Source: VAZQ01 sp963785745
GTDB taxonomy: Bacteria > Pseudomonadota > Alphaproteobacteria > Rhizobiales > Xanthobacteraceae
Direction: 5' to 3'
NCBI GenBank assembly: GCA_963785745.1
Contig: CAWAWR010000016.1
Location: 372,001-436,000 of the forward strand
Length of the DNA: 64,000 nt
The notes beneath the pieces were generated by a model that was not told the DNA's origin, ran no database searches, and saw only the letters and a program-made list of their open reading frames with translations. The position numbers and the translations under genes were made by a program. How positions within the stretch are numbered: position 1 is the stretch's first letter; each line of letters opens with the position of its first letter. Below are positions 49,492 through 59,774 of this stretch, piece after piece.

Positions 49492-52076
49492 TCCTGGATC
49501 TCGCGCGGCGGGCCCATGAGCACCGGCTGAAACAGCACTGCTGCGGCGAGCGTCGTCACCAGCGACAGCGCCAATAGCTTGCCCATGCTCGACGTGCCGG
49601 GATGGCTCGACAGCCAGAGGCTGCCGAACGCGGTCGCCGTAGCCAGCGCGCTGTACATGACCGCGCGCGTGAGCGGCGATTGCAAGAGCTGCATCTGTCC
49701 CGCCCGCCACGCGGTGATGTAATAGATCTTGAACGCGACGCCGACGCCAAGCAGCAGTGGCAGCGCGATGATGTTGGCGAAGTTGAGCTCGAGCCCGATC
49801 AAGACGCAGATCTCAAGCGTCACCACTCCGGCAAGCGCCAGCGGGATCAAGGTCAGGGCCACATCGGTGAGGCGGCGCAGCACGATCCAGAGCAGGATGG
49901 CGATCGACAGGAACGCCAGGATGGCGGCCTCGATGAAGGCGCGCACGACGGTGTTACCTGACTCGAGGATCGAGATCGGCCCGCCGCTGGCGCGCGGCTC
50001 TGCCGCGAGCACCGCGCGGGCGAACTGGCGCAACACCTCGTTGTCGTTGGCGTCGCCTTTGGGATGGGCTTCGACCCGCGCGCTTCCGTCGGGCGTGATC
50101 CAGTTGTCCTTGATCTCCTGCGGCAGGTTTTCTGCCGTGATCGGCTGCGCCTCGAGTGACCGGCGCATGCCCGTGATCGCGGTCTTGAGAGACGTCAGAA
50201 ACGCCGCGGCGGCGCGTTCGCGCATGGCCACGTCGCCCTTGGCGATCTGGGTCAGCACGTTGGCGAGGCGGGTCGCCGCTTCCGCACCGGGTCCGGTCTG
50301 GTTGGCAGCGGCTTTCTTCAAGGCATCCGAGCCGCGAATGAGCGCCGCGACATTGTCTTCATCCGACGGGGCAGGGCGCTGCGGCGCCTTGAACGCCGGT
50401 TCGAGCGCCTTGGCGAGCGCGCGGATGTAGCTCAGCTTTTGCTCTTGATCGGCGGGAATGAAGGTGTCGAGCGTCATGATGCCGTTGACCTCGGGTACTT
50501 TTCGCAGCCGGGCGGCGGTCGCCCGGGCCTCCTCGAGGTTGGGCGTGAGCACGTCGATTGCGTTCGCGCCGGTGTTGGGGTCGGTCCTGAGCTCCAGGAA
50601 GGTCGCGACCAATTCGACCTTCGGACTCCGCAGGTTCATCGGGTTGAAGTCGAACTGCAGATAGTAGAGCAGCGGCAGTCCGCCGAGCGAAATCACTGCC
50701 GTGCCGACAATGATCGGAATTCGATGCCGCTCCATGAACGAATCGACCGGCGCCAGCGAGGCATAGCCGAGCGGCTCCTTTTCGCCGGAGGGATTGAACA
50801 GCCTCAACAGCGCGGGCAACAGCGTGATGCTGACGATGAAGGCGATGATCATGCCAAGGCCAGCGATCAGGCCGAGCTCGGAAAGCCCTTTGTAGTGGGT
50901 CGGCAGGAACGACATGAACCCGGCAGCGGTTGCGGTCGCCGCAAGCGTCAGCGGAATGCCGACGTGACGCGCGCAATTCGAGAGCGCCGTCCGCAGATCG
51001 TTCACCTCGTAGCGTTCCGCGCGGTAGCGCACGCTGAACTGGATGCCGAAGTCGATGCCGATGCCGACAAACAGCACCGCGAACGCGATCGAGATCGGAT
51101 TGAGCGAGCCGACCAGCCAGAGGCCGACGGCGGCGGTCATCGCCAATCCGGCGAAGATGCTGATCAGCACGGCCACGATGATTCGCGCCGAGCCCAGCGC
51201 GAGCCAAAGGATGCCGATCAGGAATCCCAGCGAGACGAGAGAATTGATCTCCCAATGCTCCTTGAGCGTGCCGAACTCCTCGTCCTGGATCGGGATCGAG
51301 CCGGTCAGCCGCACGCGGGCGCGGTATTGCAATTCGAGCTTGAGATCGGAAATGTCCTGGCGGATTGCTTTGGTCGCGGCGCCGCCCGGTTCAAGCTGGG
51401 TATAGTCGAGGACCGGCTTGATCATGATGAATCGCCGCAATTCGCTGGCGGTCGGCGCTTTGCGGTTCACCAATTCGCGCCAGGAGAAGCTCGCGGGCTT
51501 TCCGGCGGCGGCGTCTTCCAGTGTCGTCGCGAACATCGTGTGCGTCGACGTCATGTCGTCGAGCGTGTACATTTTGCGCTGAAGTCCGGCGAGACCGAAG
51601 GTCAGCGCCTGCACCAGCCCGCGCAGGCTGGGGTCTGTGTTCAATACCTGAAACAGCGCCTGCGCCTGCGCGAACTGGGTGGCGAATGCCTGCACCTCTT
51701 CGTTCGAGGCGAACAGGAGCGCATTGCGCTGGAAGAACTCGTTTTCGTTCAGCGACTGCACGGTCTGGAAGAGCGCCGGCTGCTCCTGCAACCGCTTCAC
51801 GAGGGCGGCATTGGCCTCGGTCGCCTGCTCGGACGTGGGAGCGTCGATTACCGCTAAAATTGTCTCATTTCGGTGAGGGAACTGCCGGTCGACGGCAAGT
51901 TCTCGTTGGCGCCAATCGAGGTCTTGAGAGATTAACCTGTTAACATTTGTGTTGATCGAAAAATTACGAACTGAATAGATTGCAGTTACAACCGTTAAAA
52001 GCGCCGCTATGGCAATAATCGCCCATGGAAATCGCGTGCAAATATCAACAATCGACACAATCTTTGATCTGAGCAT
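49488..52076 (-). CDS. hpnN: HpnN, RND-family hopanoid transporter
   Basis: An 862-residue RND protein with two membrane halves, each of one helix, a large periplasmic loop and five helices. The first half has ISIAFAVLFVGIGIDFGIQF and the second ends with LPLLLGVGVAFKIYYITAW. It moves hopanoids from the inner to the outer membrane. The ATG at 52076 starts MLRSKIVSIVDICTRFPWAI; the 10 codons before it begin at a TTG. It diverges from dxs. Its stop lies in a palindromic repeat. Length and topology match the HpnN family. Confidence 0.93.
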   Translation of the reverse strand: MLRSKIVSIVDICTRFPWAIIAIAALLTVVTAIYSVRNFSINTNVNRLISQDLDWRQRELAVDRQFPHRNETILAVIDAPTSEQATEANAALVKRLQEQPALFQTVQSLNENEFFQRNALLFASNEEVQAFATQFAQAQALFQVLNTDPSLRGLVQALTFGLAGLQRKMYTLDDMTSTHTMFATTLEDAAAGKPASFSWRELVNRKAPTASELRRFIMIKPVLDYTQLEPGGAATKAIRQDISDLKLELQYRARVRLTGSIPIQDEEFGTLKEHWEINSLVSLGFLIGILWLALGSARIIVAVLISIFAGLAMTAAVGLWLVGSLNPISIAFAVLFVGIGIDFGIQFSVRYRAERYEVNDLRTALSNCARHVGIPLTLAATATAAGFMSFLPTHYKGLSELGLIAGLGMIIAFIVSITLLPALLRLFNPSGEKEPLGYASLAPVDSFMERHRIPIIVGTAVISLGGLPLLYYLQFDFNPMNLRSPKVELVATFLELRTDPNTGANAIDVLTPNLEEARATAARLRKVPEVNGIMTLDTFIPADQEQKLSYIRALAKALEPAFKAPQRPAPSDEDNVAALIRGSDALKKAAANQTGPGAEAATRLANVLTQIAKGDVAMRERAAAAFLTSLKTAITGMRRSLEAQPITAENLPQEIKDNWITPDGSARVEAHPKGDANDNEVLRQFARAVLAAEPRASGGPISILESGNTVVRAFIEAAILAFLSIAILLWIVLRRLTDVALTLIPLALAGVVTLEICVLIGLELNFANIIALPLLLGVGVAFKIYYITAWRAGQMQLLQSPLTRAVMYSALATATAFGSLWLSSHPGTSSMGKLLALSLVTTLAAAVLFQPVLMGPPREIQD

Positions 52077-52302
52077 GTGTTTTCTTTCCGCAGGGACGCC
52101 CGTCAAATCGTAAGATTGACTATTGAATGCGGCGAACCATCCAGCTATTCAGGGCGTTAAGAACAATCGCGGTCCCGACGGGGGCAGAGCGCCTATTCGA
52201 TGAATTGTGCAATACCGAGCCGATCTGCGTGGTTCCGTATTCATAGCCAATTACTCGTCTCGCGCCCCGCCGTCGACTGCTAGGGATAATCATGTTGTGA
52301 TC

Positions 52303-54219
52303 ATGACCATGACAACTCCGCTTCTCGACACCATCAAATCTCCCGCCGACCTAAGGCACTTGAGCGAGCGTCAGCTCAGACAGGTTGCCGATGAGCTGCG
52401 GGCTGAAACGATCAGTGCTGTTGCGGTGACTGGGGGGCACCTCGGAGCCGGCCTTGGCGTTGTCGAACTGACCGTCGCGTTACACCACGTGTTCGACACG
52501 CCACGTGACAGATTGATCTGGGATGTAGGCCATCAGGCCTATCCGCACAAGATATTGACCTCGCGGCGCGACAAGATTCGCACGCTGCGGCAGGGTGGTG
52601 GGCTGTCAGGGTTCACCAAGCGCGCCGAGAGCGAATATGACTGCTTTGGGGCGGCGCATTCGTCGACGTCGATCTCAGCGGGTCTTGGAATGGCCGTGGC
52701 CCGCGATCTTGCCGGCCAGTCGCACAATGTTGTCGCCGTCATCGGCGACGGCGCGATGTCGGCGGGCATGGCGTATGAGGCGATGAACAACGCCGGCGCG
52801 ATGGACTCTCGCCTCATCGTGATTCTCAACGACAACAACATGTCGATCGCGCCACCCGTCGGCGCGCTGTCGGCGTATCTCGCCCGTCTCGTTTCAGGCC
52901 GGCCTTATCGTTCGCTGCGCCACATCGTGCATCAGCTTGCGAAGAAGCTGCCGAAGTTTCTCGAGCAGCGCGCACGCGCGATGGAAGAATATGCGCGCGG
53001 ATTGGTGACCGGCGGCACGCTGTTCGAGGAGATGGGATTCTTCTACGTCGGCCCGATCGACGGCCACAACCTCGACCACCTGCTGCCCGTCCTCAAGAAC
53101 GTCCGTGACGCCAAAGACGGACCGATTCTCGTTCACGTGGTGACGCAGAAGGGCAAGGGTTACGCCCCCGCGGAGGCGTCCGCCGACAAATATCACGGTG
53201 TTGTGAAGTTCGACGTCGCCACCGGCAAGCAGGTCAAGGCCAAGGCGAACGCGCCGTCTTATACTAAAGTATTCGGCGAGAGCCTCGTGAAGGAGGCGCA
53301 GAAGGACGACAAGATCGTGGCGATCACCGCCGCGATGCCGTCGGGCACTGGCGTCGACATCTTCAACAAGGCGTTCCCTAATCGGACCTTTGACGTCGGC
53401 ATTGCCGAGCAGCATGCGGTCACGTTCGCAGCCGGCCTTGCGACCGAAGGCTACAAGCCGTTCGCCGCGATCTACTCGACGTTCCTCCAGCGCGCGTACG
53501 ACCAGATCGTCCACGACGTTGCGATTCAGAAACTGCCGGTGCGCTTCGTGCTCGATCGCGCGGGGCTGGTCGGCGCCGACGGTCCGACGCATGCGGGTTC
53601 TTTCGACATCGCCTACCTCGGCTGCTTGCCCGGCTTCGTGCTGATGTCGGCGGCCGACGAGGCCGAGCTGGCTCACATGGTGGCGACCGCGGTTGCGATC
53701 GACGATCGCCCGTCGGCACTGCGCTATCCGCGTGGCGACGGCGTCGGTATCGACATGCCGGAATTCGGCGTGCCGCTGGAAATCGGAAAAGGCCGAATCA
53801 TCAAGGAGGGCAGTTCGGTCGCCCTCTTGTCATACGGCACGCGGTTGCAGGAGTGCCTGCTCGCGGCCGAGACGCTTGGCACGCATGGGCTCACCACGAC
53901 GGTTGCCGATGCGCGCTTTGCAAAGCCGCTGGACACCGACCTGGTGCTGCGGCTGGCGCGCGAGCACGAGGTCCTGATCACCGTGGAGGAGGGCGCCATT
54001 GGCGGCTTCGGCTCCTACGTGATGCAGACCCTGGCTGAGCACGCCGTTCTAGAAAGCGGCACCAAAGTCCGTTGCATGGTGCTCCCGGATGTCTTCATCG
54101 ATCACGACAGCCCGGCGGCGATGTACGCGCAGGCCGGCCTCGACGCCAAAGGCATCGTGGCCAAGGTATTCGAGGCCCTGGGGAAGGACGTCCGGCGCGA
54201 TGCCCTTCATTCGGCGTGA
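52303..54219 (+). CDS. dxs: 1-deoxy-D-xylulose-5-phosphate synthase
   Basis: A 638-residue thiamine-diphosphate enzyme, the first step of the MEP isoprenoid pathway: pyruvate plus glyceraldehyde-3-phosphate gives DXP. The TPP/Mg site GDGAMSAGMAYEAMNNAG, the transketolase Glu in GIAEQHAVTFAAG and DRAGLVGADGPTH are all present. The ATG at 52303 is used; a second Met two codons later is equally possible. The upstream frame has no homology. It stands at the head of the hopanoid locus together with ispH and hpnH, a common Bradyrhizobiaceae arrangement. Confidence 0.95.
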   Translation: MTMTTPLLDTIKSPADLRHLSERQLRQVADELRAETISAVAVTGGHLGAGLGVVELTVALHHVFDTPRDRLIWDVGHQAYPHKILTSRRDKIRTLRQGGGLSGFTKRAESEYDCFGAAHSSTSISAGLGMAVARDLAGQSHNVVAVIGDGAMSAGMAYEAMNNAGAMDSRLIVILNDNNMSIAPPVGALSAYLARLVSGRPYRSLRHIVHQLAKKLPKFLEQRARAMEEYARGLVTGGTLFEEMGFFYVGPIDGHNLDHLLPVLKNVRDAKDGPILVHVVTQKGKGYAPAEASADKYHGVVKFDVATGKQVKAKANAPSYTKVFGESLVKEAQKDDKIVAITAAMPSGTGVDIFNKAFPNRTFDVGIAEQHAVTFAAGLATEGYKPFAAIYSTFLQRAYDQIVHDVAIQKLPVRFVLDRAGLVGADGPTHAGSFDIAYLGCLPGFVLMSAADEAELAHMVATAVAIDDRPSALRYPRGDGVGIDMPEFGVPLEIGKGRIIKEGSSVALLSYGTRLQECLLAAETLGTHGLTTTVADARFAKPLDTDLVLRLAREHEVLITVEEGAIGGFGSYVMQTLAEHAVLESGTKVRCMVLPDVFIDHDSPAAMYAQAGLDAKGIVAKVFEALGKDVRRDALHSA

Positions 54220-54333
54220 GTGTAGCGGGCGCGCCTGAAGGGGTTGTCCCGGGCGTGCGATTGCCTATGTTTGCCGCGAATCCGGCGCTTGTGACGTAAG
54301 TCTTGCGGCCCAAATTTTGCAGGTTGGAATGCA

Positions 54334-55263
54334 ATGAAAGTGATATTGGCTCAGCCTCGGGGGTTCTGCGCCGGCGTCGTGCGCGCCGTCGAGATCGTTG
54401 AGCGCGCGCTCAAGAAATACGGGCCCCCGGTCTACGTCCGGCACGAGATCGTGCACAACAAGCACGTCGTCGAAAGCCTGAAGGCGAAGGGCGCGGTGTT
54501 CGTCGAGGACGTCTCGGAAGTCCCCGACAACGCCGTCACGATCTTCAGCGCCCACGGCGTCGCCAAGAGCGTGCAGGACGAAGCCGCCGAACGTAGCCTC
54601 CCGGTGCTCGACGCGACCTGTCCGCTGGTCACCAAGGTCCACAATCAGGGCAAGCGCTATGTCGGCCAGGGCCGGAAGCTGATCCTGATCGGGCACGCCG
54701 GCCATCCCGAGGTCGAGGGCACCATGGGGCAGATTCCGAGCCCGGTGATCCTGGTCCAGGACGAAGCGGAGGTCGAAAAGCTCGACCTGCCGGTCGACAC
54801 CCCGGTCGCCTATGTCACGCAGACAACCCTCAGCGTCGACGACACCCAGGAAATCATCCAGGCGCTGCAGCGCAAGTTCACCGATATCGTCGGCCCCGAG
54901 ACACGCGACATCTGCTACGCGACGCAGAACCGTCAGTCGGCGGTGCGCGACCTGAGCAAGCTTGTCGACGTCATTCTTGTGGTCGGTGCGACCAACAGCT
55001 CGAACTCGAATCGCCTGCGCGAGATCGGCGAGGAGTCCGGGCTGCCGAGCTACCTGATTGCCGACGGCAGCGAGCTCAATCCGAAATGGCTCGAGGGCGT
55101 GAAGGCCGTCGGTCTCACGGCCGGCGCTTCCGCGCCGGAGGTATTGGTTGAAGATGTGATCGATACATTACGACGTCTTGGGCCGGTGGAGGTGTCGATC
55201 ATGGATGGACGTCAGGAGAAAATCGAATTTCGGCTACCCGCCGAACTCGCGGTAGCATCCTAG
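54334..55263 (+). CDS. ispH: 4-hydroxy-3-methylbut-2-enyl diphosphate reductase
   Basis: A 309-residue iron-sulfur enzyme, last step of the MEP pathway, giving IPP and DMAPP. The three cluster cysteines are in PRGFCAGVVRA (Cys12), LDATCPLVTKVHNQG and TRDICYATQNRQ. The substrate region TNSSNSNRLREI is typical. It follows dxs by 114 bases and precedes hpnH by 45 bases on the same strand, so isoprenoid precursor supply and hopanoid maturation appear linked. Confidence 0.95.
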   Translation: MKVILAQPRGFCAGVVRAVEIVERALKKYGPPVYVRHEIVHNKHVVESLKAKGAVFVEDVSEVPDNAVTIFSAHGVAKSVQDEAAERSLPVLDATCPLVTKVHNQGKRYVGQGRKLILIGHAGHPEVEGTMGQIPSPVILVQDEAEVEKLDLPVDTPVAYVTQTTLSVDDTQEIIQALQRKFTDIVGPETRDICYATQNRQSAVRDLSKLVDVILVVGATNSSNSNRLREIGEESGLPSYLIADGSELNPKWLEGVKAVGLTAGASAPEVLVEDVIDTLRRLGPVEVSIMDGRQEKIEFRLPAELAVAS

Positions 55264-55308
55264 CAATCTGCACCCGGTTCCGGGCAGCAACAGCAAGAAA
55301 GTGAGCGA

Positions 55309-56478
55309 ATGGGCGTTCCATTCTTAAAGGAAATTCGCATCGGCGCATATCTGTTCAAGCAGAAGCTGATGGGCCGCAAGCGCTACCCGTTGGTGCTGAT
55401 GCTTGAGCCGTTGTTCCGCTGCAACCTTGCTTGCTTCGGTTGCGGCAAGATCGACTATCCGGATGCGATCCTCAATCGGCGCCTGTCGGCGAAAGAATGC
55501 CTCGAGGCCGTCGACGAGTGCGGCGCGCCAATGGTCGCGATTCCCGGCGGCGAGCCGCTGATCCACAAGGAGATCGGCGAGATCGTCGCGGGCATCGTGG
55601 CGCGCAAGAAATTCGTCTCGCTCTGCACCAATGCGCTGCTTCTGGAGAAGAAGCTGCATCTGTTCGAGCCGTCGCCGTATCTGTTCTTCTCGGTCCATCT
55701 CGACGGCATCAAGAAGCACCACGACAAGTCCGTGTGCATGGAAGGCGGCTTTGAGAAGGCGATCGCCGGCATCAAGGCCGCCAAGGCCAAGGGCTTCATC
55801 GTCAACGTCAATTGCACGGTGTTCGATGGTCATCCGGCCGAGGACATCGCGGCGTTTCTCGACCTGTGCAAGGAGCTCGACGTAGGCGTGTCGATCTCGC
55901 CCGGCTACGCCTATGAGCGTGCGCCCGACCAGGAGCACTTCCTCGGCCGGCGCAAGACCAAGGAGCTGTTCCGCGACGTGTTCGCGCGTGGAAAAGGGAA
56001 GGGGTGGAAGTTCATCCACTCGCCCCTGTTCCTCGACTTCCTCGCCGGTAACCAGACCTATCACTGCACGCCGTGGGGCATGCCGACGCGCAACGTCTTC
56101 GGCTGGCAGAAGCCCTGCTATCTGCTCGGCGAAGGTTACGTGAAGACCTTCAAGGAATTGATGGAGAAGACCGACTGGGACGCCTATGGCACCGGCCGGT
56201 ACGAGAAGTGTGCGAATTGCATGGCGCATTGCGGCTACGAGCCGACCGCCGCCGAGTCGATGCTGCGCAATCCGATCAAGGCGATGCAGGTCGCCCTTCG
56301 CGGTCCGCGCACCGAGGGCGCGTTCGCGGCGGAAATTCCGCTCGATAGCCAGCGGCCGGCCCAATACGTGTTCTCCGGTCAGGTGCAGCAGAAGCTCTCG
56401 GAGATGCGCAAGGCCGAGGCGCAGGAAGCGGCGTCGAAGAAGGTCAGCCCCTCCGGCGCGGCTGCGCAGCCGGTCTGA
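55309..56478 (+). CDS. hpnH: HpnH, radical SAM adenosyl-hopene synthase
   Basis: A 389-residue radical SAM protein with the cluster motif RCNLACFGCGKIDY (Cys38, Cys42, Cys45). It adds the 5'-deoxyadenosyl group to hopene (or diploptene), the first step of extended C35 hopanoid synthesis. The C-terminal domain has further cysteines (CANCMAHCGYEPT), typical of an SPASM-like or auxiliary cluster. The last ~40 residues are low-complexity Ala/Ser/Pro. A strong terminator follows. Confidence 0.95.
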   Translation: MGVPFLKEIRIGAYLFKQKLMGRKRYPLVLMLEPLFRCNLACFGCGKIDYPDAILNRRLSAKECLEAVDECGAPMVAIPGGEPLIHKEIGEIVAGIVARKKFVSLCTNALLLEKKLHLFEPSPYLFFSVHLDGIKKHHDKSVCMEGGFEKAIAGIKAAKAKGFIVNVNCTVFDGHPAEDIAAFLDLCKELDVGVSISPGYAYERAPDQEHFLGRRKTKELFRDVFARGKGKGWKFIHSPLFLDFLAGNQTYHCTPWGMPTRNVFGWQKPCYLLGEGYVKTFKELMEKTDWDAYGTGRYEKCANCMAHCGYEPTAAESMLRNPIKAMQVALRGPRTEGAFAAEIPLDSQRPAQYVFSGQVQQKLSEMRKAEAQEAASKKVSPSGAAAQPV

Positions 56479-56503
56479 CGGGCCACCAAGCGATTGAAAT
56501 AAG

Positions 56504-56532
56504 AATGGCCGGGCATTGACCCGGCCATTTTT
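56504..56532. terminator. Terminator between hpnH and shc (convergent)
   Basis: Perfect 10-bp stem AATGGCCGGG (56504-56513) / CCCGGCCATT (56520-56529) with a 6-base loop, then TTTC. On the minus strand it is followed by TTCTTATTTC, so it can end both hpnH and shc transcripts. Confidence 0.85.
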
Positions 56533-56553
56533 CATTTCGGCATGCGGCGACCG

Positions 56554-58509
56554 CTACATCCCGCAGGCAACCGACGGGCTGTTGGCGCGCTTGAGGTTGC
56601 GGTAGCGCGCCATCGCCCAGACCGGGAAGTATTTCGCGTAGCCGTGGTAACGCAGATAGAAGATGCGCGGGAAGCCGACCGCGGTGAAGCGCCCCTCCGC
56701 CCACAGCCCGTCAGCGCCTTGCGTTTGCGACAGATAGGCGATGCCGCGTGCGACCGCCGGATGGTCGATTTCACCCACGGCCATCAGGCCGAGCAGCGCC
56801 CAGGCAGTCTGCGCCGGCGTCGAGGGCGCCGGCTCGTAGCCTCTGTAGTCGAGCTTGTAGCTCGATCCATCCTCGCCCCAGCCGCCGTCCGCGTTCTGGA
56901 TTTTTGTAAGCCAGTCGACCGCCTTGCGGACTTCGCGCGCCTGATGATCGACACCGGCGGTGTTGAGCGCGCACAGCACCGACCAGGTGCCGTAGATGTA
57001 GTTCATGCCCCAGCGGCCGTACCAGCTTCCCTCCGGATGCTGCGACTTGAGGAGATAGTCGAGCGCCTGCGCCATGCGCGGATCGTTCTTCGGCATGTCG
57101 CCGAGTTGCGCCAGCATCGACACACAGCGCGCGGTCACGTCTTCCGTAGGAGGATCAAGAAGCGCGCCGTGATCCGCGAACGGAATGTGGTTGAGGTAGT
57201 AGTGATCGTTGTCGGCATCGAACGCGCCCCAGCCGCCGTTCTTGCTCTGCATGCCGTAGATCCATTCGCGCGCGCGCGCGATCGGCTCCCGGTAGGTGGT
57301 CTGTCCCTGCAAATTCTGCGCGCGGTCCATGGCCATCGCGACCACCGCGGTGTCGTCGACGTCGGGATAGTGCGCGTTGTTGTACTGGAATGCCCAGCCG
57401 CCCGGCCGCACGTCGGGCCGCGCCGCCGCCCAGTCGCCTTTGACGTCGAGGATTTGCTTGGTCTTGAGCCATTCGAGGCTCTTGTTGACCTTTGCGACAG
57501 CGTCGTCGCCGCCGACCTCGAGCATCGCGTGGCAGGCAAGCCCGGTGTCCCAGACCGGCGATACGCAAGGCTGGCAGTAGGCCTCGTGCTCGTTCACCAC
57601 CAAGAGCTTCTCGACCGAGAGCCGTGCAATCGTCACATACGGATGGTCGGCCGGGTAGCCGAGCACGTCGAACATCAGCACGCTGTTGACCATGGCCGGG
57701 AAGATAGCGCCGATGCCGTCTTCGCCGTTGAGGTGCTCGATGGTGAAGGCCTCGGCCGCCTTGATGGCGCGCTGGTGCGTCGGCAAACGTTTGAGGATCG
57801 CCGGCTCGAACCAACGCAGCACATGGTCGACCCCTCGGAAGAACGCGAACCAGAATTTGTTCTGATGCGGCGCGCGCGGCGTGAGGCGGGCCTGGTCCGG
57901 CGGACTAAGGAACAGCTCGTCGATCCGGACGCCCTTCGCATTCTTCGCCCGCGGCTTGAGCGCGAGGAGCACCAGCAGCGGCACGATGACGGTGCGGCTC
58001 CAATACGAAATCTTGTCGAGGTGGAAGGGAAACCACTTCGGCAGGATCATCACCTCGGCCGGCATCATCGGCACCGCGCGCCACGAGATCTGCCCGTAGA
58101 GGGCGAGCAGCGTGCGGGTAAAGACGTTGGCGCGGGCGGGGCCGCCGCGGGCGCGGATCGCCTCGCGGGCGCGGCGCATGTGGTCGGCGTCGATCGAATC
58201 GCCGACCATCTTGAGCGCGAAATAGGCCTTCACGCTGGCGCTCATGTCGAAGGCGCCTTCGTGGAACAGCGGCCAGCCGCCGTGCTCGCCCTGGATGCGG
58301 CGCAGGTACACCGCGATCTTGCGTTCGATCTCGGCGTCGACCGGCTCGCCGCGGAAATGGCGCATCAGCACGTATTCGGCCGGAATGGTGGCGTCGGCTT
58401 CCAGCTCGAAGACCCAATGCCCGTCCGACTGCTGGCGATCGAGCAGCGCGCGGGCGGCCCGATCAATGCGGTCCTCCAAAGCGGAATCGCTTCTGTCAGT
58501 CGTCAGCAC
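56554..58509 (-). CDS. shc: Squalene-hopene cyclase
   Basis: A 651-residue membrane-associated terpene cyclase that turns squalene into hopene. The catalytic DXDD motif is in HYPDVDDTAVVAM (about 57341-57365). Several QW-type repeats are visible (QNADGGWGEDGSSY, QSDGHWVFELEAD, QSKNGGWGAFDADN). The start is taken as the GTG at 58509, 17 bases after the hpnE stop with GGAAG upstream; the frame continues upstream into hpnE but without homology. It is the last gene of the hpnB-C-D-E-shc operon. Confidence 0.95.
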   Translation of the reverse strand: MLTTDRSDSALEDRIDRAARALLDRQQSDGHWVFELEADATIPAEYVLMRHFRGEPVDAEIERKIAVYLRRIQGEHGGWPLFHEGAFDMSASVKAYFALKMVGDSIDADHMRRAREAIRARGGPARANVFTRTLLALYGQISWRAVPMMPAEVMILPKWFPFHLDKISYWSRTVIVPLLVLLALKPRAKNAKGVRIDELFLSPPDQARLTPRAPHQNKFWFAFFRGVDHVLRWFEPAILKRLPTHQRAIKAAEAFTIEHLNGEDGIGAIFPAMVNSVLMFDVLGYPADHPYVTIARLSVEKLLVVNEHEAYCQPCVSPVWDTGLACHAMLEVGGDDAVAKVNKSLEWLKTKQILDVKGDWAAARPDVRPGGWAFQYNNAHYPDVDDTAVVAMAMDRAQNLQGQTTYREPIARAREWIYGMQSKNGGWGAFDADNDHYYLNHIPFADHGALLDPPTEDVTARCVSMLAQLGDMPKNDPRMAQALDYLLKSQHPEGSWYGRWGMNYIYGTWSVLCALNTAGVDHQAREVRKAVDWLTKIQNADGGWGEDGSSYKLDYRGYEPAPSTPAQTAWALLGLMAVGEIDHPAVARGIAYLSQTQGADGLWAEGRFTAVGFPRIFYLRYHGYAKYFPVWAMARYRNLKRANSPSVACGM

Positions 58510-58526
58510 GGGTGTTGCTTCCGGGA

Positions 58527-59774
58527 TCAATGGGGCGCGACGAGGTCGGCGGCGCGGCGCCCGGATCGAATCGCACTTTCGATGGTGGCCGGCAAGCCCG
58601 TATTTGTCCAATCGCCGGCCAGGAAGAGATTGGTAAATCGCGTGTTGGGCCCGGGCCTTAGGGCATCTTGCTCGGGTGTTGCTGCGAAGGTCGCCCGCCG
58701 TTCCCGAACGATCTGCCAGGGCGGCAGTTCCGGGGGCAGCCCGGTCGCGGTCGAGACCTCGCTCCAGATCGTCCGCGCCAATGCGTCACGCGGTGTTTCC
58801 AGCAAGCGGTCGCCGGCGCTGATGGTGGTCGCGACCCGCCCGGGGAAGGCGAACACCCACTCGGTCGTGCTGCTGACCAGCCCGAGGATCGGCGGCTGGT
58901 AGGGCGCCGGCTCGATACGGAAATGCGCGTTGACGATGGCGCGAAATTCGGTCGGCGTTTCGAGGCCGGGGATCAGTGTGGAGGCCGTGTAAGGTGGGAC
59001 GGCCAGGATCACGACGTCATCGTCCGCGAGAGCAACGCTATCCCCGCTGCCGAAATCGAGCGACTCGACCCGCGTGTCGGTGGCGCGCAGGCGATGGAGC
59101 TGGTGTCCGAGCCGCACCGGGCTGTTGCGCTGCTTCAGCAGCGCGAGTGCAGGCTCGATCATGGCGGTGCCGAGTCCGTCGCGTGCGATCAGCGGGCGGC
59201 AGGCCTGCCCGCCGGTGGCGATGGTTTCACGGATCACGGCGCCCGCGAGCGCCGCCGAGCCGGCCGAGGGCTCGATGTTGAGCGCCGCCAGCAGCAGCGG
59301 CCGCATCAGGCGCTCATAGAGCGGCCCGGTGAATCGGACGACCTCGCCGACCGCGCGGTCGTGCTCGGCCCAGAGCAGGCGCGTCAGCGGCAGATAATCG
59401 AAGGCGTGGGTGCCCGGCACCCGCATGCTGGACTTGAAAATCCACCAGGGAAACCGGCCGTCATTGATGCGCAGCGTCCATTGCTCGCGGCTGGCCAGAT
59501 CGAAGAACGGAAACTCCGACTTCGCAGGACCGACCAGCCGGTCCTGCGCGCCCAAAAGCTGCAGATAGCGGAGCGCGGCATGATTGCCCGACAACACCAG
59601 ATGGTTGCCGTTGTCGATGGTCATGCCGAGAACGGAGTCGTGATAGGAGCGGCAGCGTCCGCCGGCAAACGTCGTCGCTTCGTGCACTGCGACGGTCTCG
59701 CCGCGCAGCGCGAGCTCGACCGCGGCGGAAAGGCCGGCCAGACCGGCGCCGATGATGTGTGTGGTCCGCGCCAT
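58527..59774 (-). CDS. hpnE: HpnE, hydroxysqualene dehydroxylase
   Basis: A 415-residue FAD-dependent amine-oxidase-fold protein with the dinucleotide motif IIGAGLAGLSAAVELA at the start. The C-terminal FAD region LFLAGDWTNTGLPATIESAI is complete. It reduces hydroxysqualene to squalene, the third step of the HpnCDE route. The ATG at 59774 overlaps the hpnD stop by one base (TGATG). The longer upstream frame is a shadow of hpnD. Confidence 0.94.
   Translation of the reverse strand: MARTTHIIGAGLAGLSAAVELALRGETVAVHEATTFAGGRCRSYHDSVLGMTIDNGNHLVLSGNHAALRYLQLLGAQDRLVGPAKSEFPFFDLASREQWTLRINDGRFPWWIFKSSMRVPGTHAFDYLPLTRLLWAEHDRAVGEVVRFTGPLYERLMRPLLLAALNIEPSAGSAALAGAVIRETIATGGQACRPLIARDGLGTAMIEPALALLKQRNSPVRLGHQLHRLRATDTRVESLDFGSGDSVALADDDVVILAVPPYTASTLIPGLETPTEFRAIVNAHFRIEPAPYQPPILGLVSSTTEWVFAFPGRVATTISAGDRLLETPRDALARTIWSEVSTATGLPPELPPWQIVRERRATFAATPEQDALRPGPNTRFTNLFLAGDWTNTGLPATIESAIRSGRRAADLVAPH

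Noticed and set aside
56542..58902. 786-codon plus-strand ORF opposite shc
   Set aside because: Arg/His/Asp-rich antisense frame of squalene-hopene cyclase; no ribosome-binding site or recognisable domain.
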